A DNA stretch of 20,865 nucleotides, taken from positions 1,103,389-1,124,253 of the forward strand of contig BFEA01000012.1 of NCBI GenBank assembly GCA_003427395.1. Direction: 5' to 3'. Made by a program: the position numbers and the translations under genes. Positions within the stretch are counted from its first letter, which is position 1; each line of letters starts with the position of its first letter. The notes beneath the pieces were generated by a model, which worked only from the letters and a program-made list of their open reading frames with translations, was not told the DNA's origin and did no database searches. Source of the stretch: Chara braunii. Lineage: Eukaryota > Streptophyta > Charophyceae > Charales > Characeae. Below are positions 9,100 to 16,920 of the stretch, piece after piece.

Positions 9100-9122
9100 T
9101 CTCTCTCTCTCTCTCTCTCTCT
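9100..9122. repeat. (TC)n microsatellite
   Basis: CTCTCT run between stem-loops, upstream of the hammerhead motif. Confidence 0.95.
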
Positions 9123-9171
9123 GAATTTAGCCGCTTAGGGCGGCAGATGTGTTTGCCCATCCGTAGATGGG

Positions 9172-9220
9172 CTGTCGAGGTTTAACCTCCTGATGAGTCG
9201 GTGGAAGTCCGATGAAACAG
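9172..9220 (+). ncRNA. Type III hammerhead self-cleaving ribozyme
   Basis: All core parts are present in the right order. Stem III 3' strand CTGT (9172-9175); cleavage-site triplet GTC with the scissile C at 9176; stem I GAGGT-TTA-ACCTC (9177-9189); catalytic CTGATGA (9190-9196); stem II GTCGG-TGGAAGT-CCGAT (9197-9213); GAAA (9214-9217); stem III 5' strand ACAG (9217-9220) pairing with CTGT. Every segment abuts the next without spare bases. Stem III is the open helix, which makes it type III, the type used by plant viroids and retrozymes (family knowledge). Oddities: stem III is only 4 bp plus a possible G-U, and the pair closing stem II next to GAAA is G-U where G-C is usual, perhaps from deamination of a CpG. 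Both may weaken cleavage. A neighbouring stem (9155-9172) competes for G9171 and C9172. Confidence 0.85.
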
Positions 9221-9242
9221 TGTAGCGCAGTCATGTCAACCT

Positions 9243-9259
9243 GTTCGTTCGAAACGAAC
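9243..9259 (+). repeat. Stem-loop resembling a tRNA T arm
   Basis: GTTCG/CGAAC stem closes a 7-nt loop TTCGAAA, the size and sequence pattern of a T arm (B box). TAGCGCAGTCAT upstream (9222-9233) resembles an A box, but the spacing (24 nt) is too short for a tRNA. It lies just downstream of the hammerhead. Confidence 0.35.
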
Positions 9260-9707
9260 GGGCACTGAAAAAAACAAAAATCTAAATCGAATCTAAAAAA
9301 TAAAACCTTAAAAAAATATAAACAAAATTTAACCAGAGAAAACGAAAACAAAAAGAAGAGAAAAACCCCTACCTATGTGCCTGCCCGTTTCTAACGGGCG
9401 CCTGTCTCTTCACTGGGAACTTAAAGTTCCCAGTCACTTCCAAATGCGCTAGGTGGCACGTCGTTTCCTGTCTTGTTGTTGTTGTTGTTGTTGGGTTTTT
9501 TTTTTTTTTTTTCCCCCATTGGCATAAGCCAACGGTTGTGTCATCACGTGGCTGAAAGCCACGATACAACCCCGAATGTCGGGGTGTAGTCCCACCAGCA
9601 AGGAGGATCGGATTGAGTGTCCGAATCTGGACGGGTTTGCGAAGATGTGCAGGAAGCTGAGATCGAACTGCTTTTCACCTTCCTCTTTTATTTTTTTCAA
9701 ATAAATT

Positions 9708-9722
9708 AAAAAAAAAAAAAAA
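9708..9722 (-). terminator. T15 run, possible Pol III terminator (minus strand)
   Basis: A15 on the plus strand, so T15 on the minus strand, lies directly after the U6-like 3' half (9779-9723). U6 and other Pol III genes end in T-runs. If the tRNA-like unit upstream is transcribed, it would end here. Confidence 0.5.
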
Positions 9723-9779
9723 GTCAAATCAGTTTTCGATTTATGCGTGCCATCTTTGCACAGGGTCAAACTAATCTCG
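9723..9779 (-). pseudogene. U6 snRNA-like 3' half at the end of a tRNA-headed unit
   Basis: Read on the minus strand: AGATTAGTTTGACCC, TGTGCAAAGATGGCACGCAT, AAATCGAAAACTG, then T15. This follows the 3' half of plant U6 (AGATTAGCATGGCCCC, TGCGCAAGGATGACACGCA, AAATCGAGAAATGG) in order and spacing, about four columns in five identical, with differences mostly C/T or G/A. Unlike the five plus-strand copies at 607-1969, it ends in a T-run as a Pol III transcript would. The U6 5' half and ACAGAGA box are not recognisable upstream; stem-loops and the tRNA-like segment stand there instead. Confidence 0.7.
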
Positions 9780-9864
9780 GCGCGGCTGATTTCAGCTGCG
9801 CGATCTCAAGGATCGCACGACCGAAATCGGTCGTGCCTAACCCCACGTTGCGGGCTGTTCTTAA

Positions 9865-9956
9865 AGGAGCTGGCCCAGTAGGATGCAACTTCTCAGATTC
9901 GATCCCGGTATCTGGCGGGTGACAGTCGTCTGCTTGAACCTACTGGGCTAGCTCCT
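9865..9956. repeat. 18-bp-arm hairpin enclosing the tRNA-like segment
   Basis: AGGAGCTGGCCCAGTAGG (9865-9882) pairs with CCTACTGGGCTAGCTCCT (9939-9956), with one G/A mismatch column and a 56-nt interior. Each arm carries an A-box-like sequence on one strand. The outer bases 9951-9956 can alternatively pair with 9971-9976 in the next hairpin (GCTCCTACC/GGTAGGAGC, 9951-9976), so the two folds exclude each other. Confidence 0.9.
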
Positions 9957-9957
9957 A
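9880..9957 (-). ncRNA. tRNA-like segment with A and B boxes (SINE-type Pol III head)
   Basis: On the minus strand TAGCCCAGTAGG (9950-9939) matches the A-box consensus TRGCNNAGYNGG fully. GGGATCGAATC (9906-9896) matches the B box except for one base. The distance from the first A-box base to the first B-box base is 44 nt, exactly that between tRNA positions 8 and 52. Between them CTGTCAC has the form of an anticodon loop with GTC (Asp-like), although the flanking anticodon stem pairs poorly, as do the D and acceptor stems. Together with the U6-like tail and T-run downstream (9779-9708), this looks like a tRNA-headed SINE or composite Pol III RNA of about 250 nt. It has not been shown to be transcribed. 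Confidence 0.5.
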
Positions 9958-10500
9958 CCACGGTATAGGTAGGAGCAGCTCTTCTGTAAGAAGAGCTTGC
10001 CCAATAGTTATTCATCGTGTCGGGGCTGTGCAGGCCTCAGTTGACTGTGTGACCTTGACATCGGCCTTAGAATTAAAACTCTTCTTCCTATTCCCCCTGC
10101 GTCGCGGCTTTATACCCGGCGCACACCCCTTTTTAGCCTACTTAGGTCCTGAATCGCGGGGGGTGTTATATTCTAGGTAGACTAGGTCTAACTTTAGTTT
10201 TTCCATGACCGCACATTAATGCGGCCTCGTCGAGAACCGTAGACGACAATGCCGACTCCCGCTGTCTTGAACGGATGTCGATGTCGTTACACGTCACGGA
10301 CGTCAGGTTTTAGGTCTCTCAATTATAGGGTCAGTCTGACTAACTTTGGCAACGTCAATCTCATCAAGTTCCTAAATCCAAAAATCGGACAGCGTCTGAC
10401 CTTGAGAACCCTGGGTAGAAACCCTCACAGGGGTTTCTTTCCCGACAGCCTTCCCCGCCCCCATTAAGCGACGTCCCCGTCGCTTGCAGTAGGGCAATAC

Positions 10501-12290
10501 ATGGCGACGTCTTTACCATATAATCACAATACACCTGGAATTAACTCAGATTTTATATACTTATACGGGATGAGCGACGTTTCCGCCGTTCATCTTCCTT
10601 TTCTTTCATAATCTTTCGGATACCCTTTATGAAATTCTCCGTGTAGACTCCATTACCGACAACAAGAAGGGCTTACTTTCAAGCCTTTAGCATAGAGGCT
10701 TACTTTCAAGCCTTATGATTCTTTCGAACCTTCCTTCGAAAGTACTTTCATTCAGTCACGAGTTGGAATGGGGCCAGTTACAACCTCTGGCAGGCCTTTC
10801 TCCGGAACCTGAAACCTACTGTTGGCTTTACCCAACCTGAGGAATTACAATACCACTTTAGAAGAACGATCTCAGCATCATCCCACTGGTGGCCACTCAT
10901 CCTTTCTTTTGTTTCTCATAGATGAGTTAGGCTTATCCCCCTGATGGGACTCTCTTCAGGCTATTACCCCCTGCCTAGGTCTCGTCAGGCTTAACCCCCT
11001 GCGGGTCTTTCGTCATACAGCACATACTGTCAGGAATTTAACTTGGGCCTCTCATGTTCATGGGGGTGCATTCCTAACATCTCAGCATGTCTCTCGCTGT
11101 CAGGAGTTTAACCCGGGCTCCCCACAAGACGCAAGGGTACTCACACTATACTACAGCATGTGTCGGCACCATCCCAGAGAGGAATCACCCTTTCCAAAAG
11201 TCCTTGTCCAGTCCGGCTAATTTTCATTCCAACTTAATTGTCATGCACGATTTATCTCATTCATATCTTGTGAATGCGTCGAGGAGTGGTGTAATCCATA
11301 AAGGAGAACATCTCGACGTCAAGCCCCGCTTTAGACCCGAGCCTCACCACTTTCCCTCCGATTCCAGTGTCATACATTCGTTAGTACCCTACCTACAAGG
11401 TTGAACTACCCCTCCCTTACGACCTAAGCTGATCAGGCTCGGCTATAAAGTCGAGGCGACCCCGTTCGCCACAAAACAAAAGGTGATCAATCTTTCCCTC
11501 ACGGCGAGCAGTAATCGCCACCCTCACAAGCAAGGTTCCTACAAACATATTACCACCTTCCTCCCTTTCGACGATAGTGTAGCCATTCTCCTCGAGCGGA
11601 AAGATGGTAACATCCTGCTATGGACCAGGAACAAAGTTCTGGCGCAGGCCTCAGTACCGTCTACGGGGCTCACAACATTAGGATTCCTCACTGCATGACA
11701 ATTAACACAATACCAAGTCATGAGGCATGACGAGCAATCGAATCACATGTCCGACGAATAACATGTGTTAATCCAGCCAGACATATGACCCAAGTACAAA
11801 TCATCCCCCTAGATCTGCACTGACAAAATTTCGCACTCATAACCACATACACGGAGTTTCGTAAGACTTCCAATTTTTTTCAATCCTTCACATATGTGAT
11901 GAACACTCCAACAATATAAATATCCATCAGCTATTGCAGAATACATTTTTTGCAATGAATATTCAATCATGATAAGAATCTCACAAAGTCCTTTGGTATC
12001 ATAATCATCTTACAATTGTTCGTGACAATAAGACACAGATCCCTTATAACATTTTACTCAAAACAACAGGAGTCACAATCCCATTGATAACTTTTCAACC
12101 TCAATACCTTTATTAATACTTTACAACTTTCTTGGTTAGCCTAAAAACAGAAGTCAGAATCAGTTGAACCACAATACAAAAGCTAGGGGAATTACCAAAA
12201 TTGATGCCACCAATTACCTCCTTTACCCTTCCTTTCTAAAAGTTTTCACTAAACTCTTGGGATAGACTTTCGTAGATGTGCACCCGATAC
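10501..12290 (-). other. Long non-coding region between pol and the 3' LTR
   Basis: No recognisable coding frame on either strand. Plus-strand open frames at 11087-11404 and 11483-11698 have no domain I know. Small repeats occur: GGCTTACTTTCAAGCC twice (10670-10688, 10697-10714; each also a hairpin), CTTTCGAACC/TTCGAAAG near 10723, three ~29-bp units starting GGCTTA(T/A)CCCCCTG or variant at 10930, 10959 and 10988, and two diverged copies of TGTCAGGA(A/G)TTTAAC near 11029 and 11098. From about 11750 the DNA is AT-rich. It is the upstream half of the unusually long 3' region of the Gypsy element. Confidence 0.5.
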
Positions 12291-13640
12291 CTAATTTCTA
12301 CTCCGAGATCCATCCAATTCCTCTATTTCATATGCCCCATGTTCTGTTTTCATAGTGATCCGATATAGTCCTAGTCACCGACTGTCTAGTTTTCTGGACC
12401 ACCGTTTTTTTAGCGACATATGATACAACAAGACGATGTCTCCCACTTCCAACGACTTTTTTCGTACACGTGGCCTTTTGTCCCATCTTTCCTTGTCAGC
12501 CTGCCTGCTTTCAGAAGTAGAGACAGTCGCATCCTCGATCCGTTCTTCAGTCGCCATGATCTGTCTTGCCCTCAATTCCAACAACTCTTCTATTGAGAGC
12601 TTCGTTTCCACGTCCTGTTTCTGCCAAGTGATCAGGAAACTCCCAATCGGAAAAGTCGCATGTCTTCCAAACCACAATGTGACGGGGGCATACCCAGTTG
12701 TTCGCTTGATGGTAACATTCTCAACAAAAAAGGTTGCCCTCAAATAAATTGGTCATCGTGATGGTTCCCCCTTGCACCATTTAGCCAACAAGTTAGACAA
12801 GGTGGCATGTCCTCGTTCCACAGGTGCATTGGCTTGGGGATGCGTTCTCGTCGTACAATTGAAACTTACCCCAAGCCTTTTCAAAAGCGTTTGCACCTCC
12901 TTTGCCCGAAACTCGCCTCCTCGATCCATAACAATCTCTTGAATAAATGGATAACGAAGGTAATATTCCTCCATGCAATCCGCCAAGACTGACCCAGTAC
13001 GTTCGCGAATGGCACGACCATCAACGAACCCAATCAAATTGTCCCTAGCATCGAAGATATAACTGTACCCATTTATCCCAGGCGACATTACCAGGAGATC
13101 CAAATGCATCAACGCGCCCGGTTCTGCCACATACTGTGGATTTAGGGGCTCGAGGTAGCGGATGTTAGACCTCTGTTGGCAAGGGAAACAAGACTTACAA
13201 AAGTCAATCACCATCTTGCTCATTCCTTCCCAGAAATAGAGACGTTGGATCTTGTTCAGAGTTACCCGCGCAGACCTATGCCCGCCGGCTACCCCGTCAT
13301 GCAAGGCAGTGATCACATCCAACTGTCGAGAGGTTCCGCATACCACCCTCTTGTGGACACCATCAACAACTCTCTTAAAGAGATGACCATCACGAACATC
13401 AAATCCTTTGTTCTTCTCCCGCACAACCAGATCAACCTCGTTTTCGCCCAATTCCCCATTCAACCACATGCCTATTTTCTTATATTCCCCTTCGTACTCC
13501 TTTTCCTTAAATGCTTCTTTGACCTCACTGCCTTCTTCCTCCGCATTCATTAACCTCAGACGATCCTCGTAAATCAACAAATTCATGATATATGACATCC
13601 TTCCAACGATCTGGAAAGCGTCATCAGCCTGCGTATGGCC
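12291..13640 (-). pseudogene. Gypsy integrase (IN) domain
   Basis: The same frame as RNase H continues after TAG at 13641. The HHCC zinc finger is intact: H100, H107, C137 and C140, counted from the ATG-type start at 13598. The catalytic core has D167 (MHLDLLVM), D225 (VMDRGGEF) and E261 (APVERGH), with exactly 35 residues between D225 and E261, the classical DD35E. After TGA at 12753-12755 the frame goes on with FFVENVTIKRTTGYAPVTLW and RKLDSR, then TGA at 12375-12377 and LGLYRITMKTE to a TAG at 12291. Both TGA codons stand where relatives have Trp (SR-W-P and SR-W-LG), so TGG to TGA is likely. The catalytic triad is whole but the protein is cut three times. No chromodomain is seen. Confidence 0.88.
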
Positions 13641-14712
13641 CTATTCAATCGTTAGCGGATCAAGCATAAGATCGATGTCACCGGTCAAAACCAGCCTCAT
13701 CATTTCCTCTGCGGTCTGCTCGCCCCATGGATCCTCTTCGATGAAAAGTTCCTCCACCTCGAGTTTCGGACATACCTCGTGAAAGGCAGGAGCATTCCAT
13801 ATCGATTTCCCATGCCGAGTGGCTGCATCAGTAAGGTAGGCAAGAGTGTTAATACTCAATCGCGACTCCTCTTCCTTCAGAAAGGCATCGACCAGAATTG
13901 ATTCTTCCGCCTGATCCGCCTTTGGGTCCCATTCAACCCGACTCAACCCATCAGCACGATTCTGACTCCCCGAAATCCGCTCAATTTCAAAGTCAAACAT
14001 CCAAATATAAGTCAACCATTGTGCAATGGTGGGATCAGCAGGTGAATAATTTCTTAAGGATTGAGCCAATGCAGTCGGATTCACCCGCAGGATGAAGCGT
14101 CTACTGAACACATAATTACGAAAGATGCGGAAGCAGTGAAGCACAGCCAAAGTTTCCTTTTTGAACTGGGAATAGCTCCTCTCAGCAACGTTCAGGGTCC
14201 TGCTCTCAAATCTGAGAAGGTCTTTCCTGCCCTTCAGCATCCCTCTGAATTAAGACCTCTCCTAGGGCTGTAGGCCCCGCATCAGTCTCAATAACAAAAG
14301 GACGTTTTTTATCATCGTCGAAGAAAGGAACTCCAAGGATCAATCCGCCCTCAAGGAACTCACTCTTTATATCTTTCACGGCCGCTTGCTGCTTCGGACC
14401 CCATTCCCACTTCTGGCCTTTGCGCACAAGCTTTCGCAAGTGCTCCACTCTGGCGGCAAACCTGCGGATGAAGATGCGCCAAAATCCACAGGTTCCGAGG
14501 AAGCTTCGCACATCTGTGATCGACTTGAAAGGCGTTGGCCATTCCAAGATTTTATCAGTCTTCTTGGCATATGGCCGGCGACCTTTCTCGTTACAAAGGA
14601 ACCCCAAGATCACTGCTCTCTTCATACAATGTCGAGACTTAATCCCACTAGCTGTGAGATTAAACTCCTTCAACCTCTTAAGAACTTTCACTTTTGATAT
14701 GCTCCCAAACAA
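13641..14712 (-). pseudogene. Gypsy RT thumb and RNase H domain (frameshifted)
   Basis: Starts one frame away from the RT with KVKVLKRLKEFNLTASGIK (thumb/connection), then LEWPTPFKSITDVRSFLG and the RNase H start VIETDAGPTALGEVLIQ with the first catalytic Asp. Near 14230 a second indel moves to another frame: RFESRTLNVAERSYSQFKKE gives the catalytic Glu, and NRADGLSR the distal Asp. The frame ends at TAG 13641-13643 (…LTIE-stop-GHTQADD), where a Gln codon is the simplest ancestor. The fold is complete in sequence but needs two frame corrections, so it is inactive as it stands. Confidence 0.88.
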
Positions 14713-15594
14713 AGCGGCGAATGCCCAACAACACCTCCGTCAGGTCCTTCGTACGAGATCCTGGAATAGCCAAGTCGTCAATATACGATGAAGTTATGTC
14801 AGGGTAATAAGGCTGCATAACCCTTGTCATATATCTCTGCACAATGGCAACTGCATTCGTCCACCCCTGCGGCGCCACGCACATATGGATCAATCCACGA
14901 GGACTGTGCGTCGCCATCTTGGGCCGATCCGCAGTGTAAATGAGAAATTGATCATACCTGGAATATAAATCAGTGAGGGTGATGATAGACCTCCCTGCAC
15001 AAGACTCCGACAGTAGGTCTGCATGTGGGAACCCACCTGCATCTCGCACTGTCACCGAATTCAGCTTCTGAAGGTCCTGAGTCCATCGCAGAGTACCATT
15101 CGGTTTGAAGAAACAGAACCATGGAGATGCATACGGCCCATAAGAATAATCTGCAACTTTTGTCCGGATCTTTCCATCGAGATACGCGACCACTTTACGG
15201 TGATCCTCCGGATTCGGATAACGTGGCCCCCTTACATTCCATGGCTCGTGTGGTACAGTATGAACTCTAATCATCGGAATTTTATCAACATTCAGCCTTC
15301 CTCACTCATTATCATCAAACGCATAGGCGAGATGTTCCTTCCTCAATATATCAACGATATATTCTTTTTCCTGTTCAGTAAGGAGGTCCTCCTCCCTAAT
15401 GATCATACTTCCCATTCTTTCTTTGGTTAACCGACATGACCCTTTTTCACCTCTCTCTTTCATTTCTCTGATCCACTCGCGCTCCTCATGATAATAGACT
15501 TCTTTCTCCTGAGTGATCAGAACAAGTACCGGCTTCGCCTTCACACCTACTTTCTTGTACTTACGTTTGGCGCCGGTGTCAAGCCTGCGTCCTC
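14678..15594 (-). pseudogene. Gypsy reverse transcriptase (RT) domain
   Basis: Frame -1 relative to gag-pro, entered just after the slippery heptamer at 15601-15595. It begins with a basic linker (GAKRKYKKVGVKAKPVLVLI), an acidic region, and an in-frame TGA at 15302-15304 (NE-stop-GRL, probably CGA originally). It then has RGPRYPNPEDHRKVVAYLD, the finger motif ASPWFCFFKPNGTLRW, motif A TLTDLYSRYDQFLI with catalytic Asp at ~14971, the PQGWTNAVAIVQRYM motif, and the active-site box YIDD at 14785-14774. In motif A, Arg replaces the usual Gly (DLYSGYDQ in relatives), a G-to-A type change. The frame is lost at ~14700 by a short indel. It would copy the element's RNA into DNA in the virus-like particle. 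Confidence 0.9.
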
Positions 15595-16920
15595 TAAAAA
15601 AGGACCCTGTCGAGTGGAGGGCAATTCCTGACCTTCTCCCTTATCCCCGTCCGATGGGGAGTAAACAAGGCGCATAGTTCCTGCGCTTCCAGTGTCCGTG
15701 ATGATCTCCGTCAAGGCTTGCACCACATTTGGATCGATCGCCGCATGTGTCAACACAAAATCGATCGTCTGCCCAATATCAGGCAGTGTCAGCGAGAACT
15801 CACGAGGATTCGACTCCTCCCCTAACGATTTCATCTCCCTCCTCAACTTTTCTGACTCTGGGAAGGTATAGGATTCCGGGTTCAGCCGGTTCCGCGAGCA
15901 AAAGGGTCCAGTGTTCGCACACTTGACCACTTCGTAATAACCGCAGACAAGATTGCAAAGGATCACAAACATGGTTCCATCATGCTTGGTAATGATGATG
16001 CTCTCCGATCGATATAGGAATGCCCTTCCCAGAAGCACCTCGTGTTCCACTCTAGGTAACACGTAGAAATAAGAGCGGACTTTCACCTTAACGACCGTGA
16101 CGAGAACGCCACTGACTGTCCCGCAGAATGGGGTCGATCCGCTAGCTCCCACCAAAAACCCATAATCATCTCGGTTGATCTTCAATCCAGCTTCGATGGC
16201 ATGGGGCTCACGAATGATGTTCATCTCAGCTCCATCATCCACAAGTGTCGAGTACTTTTGTTGTCCAATCTGGACCTTCATATGGTCGGTCGACACACTT
16301 CGCCAATCCATCTTCGTCCCAGGCGGGGACCAGTTAGCCTCCGGCGGAATGACTTCGCCAAGCTTAACAGTCATGACTCTCTTGCGAGTCATCCGCTGTT
16401 TAAACTCTTCTCGAATCTTCGGCGATACCGCCAAAATTTCCTTCAGCGTGAGCAAGTCGCGTTGACTTTCCAAAATCTTAATAACGAGTCGCTCGATATC
16501 GACCCCCTGCTCCACGGGGATCGAGTAAATATTCTTCTTCTTTCGCGGCTCTTCCTCGCTTGCCTCGACCTTCTCTTTCTCCGTCTCCCTTTCTAGTGCA
16601 CGATGACGAGCCCGTTCTTCCTCTTCGGTCCGCAACTTCTCATCCTCGTTATCCTCATCGTTCTCACTAATGGGGATAGGCTCTTCTTCCACTTCCTTTT
16701 CAGACTCTCTTTCCTTCTGAAGCTGCTCGTTTCGTCGCTGCACCCGAGTCTGAACGGCTACAGTCGGGGCACTCCTCTTTAGCACAGGCCTAGGTCGCAT
16801 CGTGATTACCATTGGCCCAGTTTGCGATGCTTCTCTCGGAGCAGACGTCCCTGCTTGGCCAGGCGCCTCTTCCCTTTTATCACCCCACTCGCCGAAGAGA
16901 AAAACATTCGGCAATCCAGG
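15547..16920 (-). pseudogene. Gypsy protease (PR), gag-pro frame
   Basis: 455 codons open from 16914, in the same frame as gag; only a TAG at 16921-16923 separates them (V-stop-PGLPN), so gag-pro was probably one polyprotein. Residues ~60-127 are a highly charged, likely disordered linker (KERESEKEVEEEP, EEEERARHRALERE). The aspartic protease follows: YSTLVDDGAEMNII with the catalytic Asp at residue 226 (codon 16239-16237) and the second conserved motif EVLLGRAFL (~292-300). DDG stands where most retropepsins have DTG or DSG. The C-terminal 120 residues are a linker of unknown role ending in TAG 15547. The minus-strand heptamer T TTT TTA 48 nt before this stop can divert ribosomes into pol. 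Confidence 0.87.
15595..15601 (-). promoter_or_regulatory. -1 ribosomal frameshift slippery site (U UUU UUA)
   Basis: On the minus strand T TTT TTA sits in the zero frame as CCT TTT TTA GAG. The slip places the next codon at AGA GGA CGC, which is the frame that carries GAKRKYKK and the RT. The site precedes the protease stop (15547) by 48 nt. U UUU UUA is a classic -1 slippery heptamer (known from retroviral gag-pol junctions). I see no clear stimulatory stem-loop, only GGCGCC-rich sequence downstream (~15570). Confidence 0.65.

Larger units (their letters stand above)
8483..10500. repeat. Dense array of short perfect stem-loops
   Basis: More than 25 inverted repeats follow one another, most with 7-18 bp arms and 2-10 nt loops. 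Examples (outer coordinates): 8483-8500, 8544-8562, 8571-8593, 8617-8644, 8658-8673 (GTTCCCCTAGGGGAAC), 8731-8752, 8755-8784, 8795-8824, 9006-9045, 9130-9144, 9155-9172, 9243-9259, 9383-9399, 9412-9434, 9519-9532, 9547-9563, 9570-9584, 9815-9836, 9865-9956, 9951-9976 and 9977-9997. Arm sequences differ from stem to stem, so this is not a simple tandem repeat. Homopolymer or AT-rich spacers (T-runs at 8851-8878 and 9495-9512, A-rich at 9265-9365) separate clusters. The design suggests selection for folded RNA. It lies within the non-coding 3' part of the Gypsy element and may be a nested element. Confidence 0.85.

Noticed and set aside
8483-10500. CRISPR array or organelle insert as explanation for the hairpins
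   Set aside because: Arms are all different and there are no equal spacers, so not CRISPR; no plastid or mitochondrial gene fragment is recognisable next to the palindromes.
11087-11698. Possible extra ORF of the Gypsy element
   Set aside because: It is on the strand opposite to the element's genes and carries no known motif; an envelope-like or extra ORF cannot be supported.
13176-13553. 125-codon plus-strand open frame
   Set aside because: It is the shadow of the integrase frame on the other strand.
13600-13640. CTGATGACG on the minus strand as a second hammerhead core
   Set aside because: No GAAA after a closing stem and no cleavage-site triplet; it is integrase coding sequence.
14678-14712. 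Second programmed frameshift between RT and RNase H
   Set aside because: No slippery heptamer in phase, and the break falls within a conserved fold, so an indel is the better explanation.
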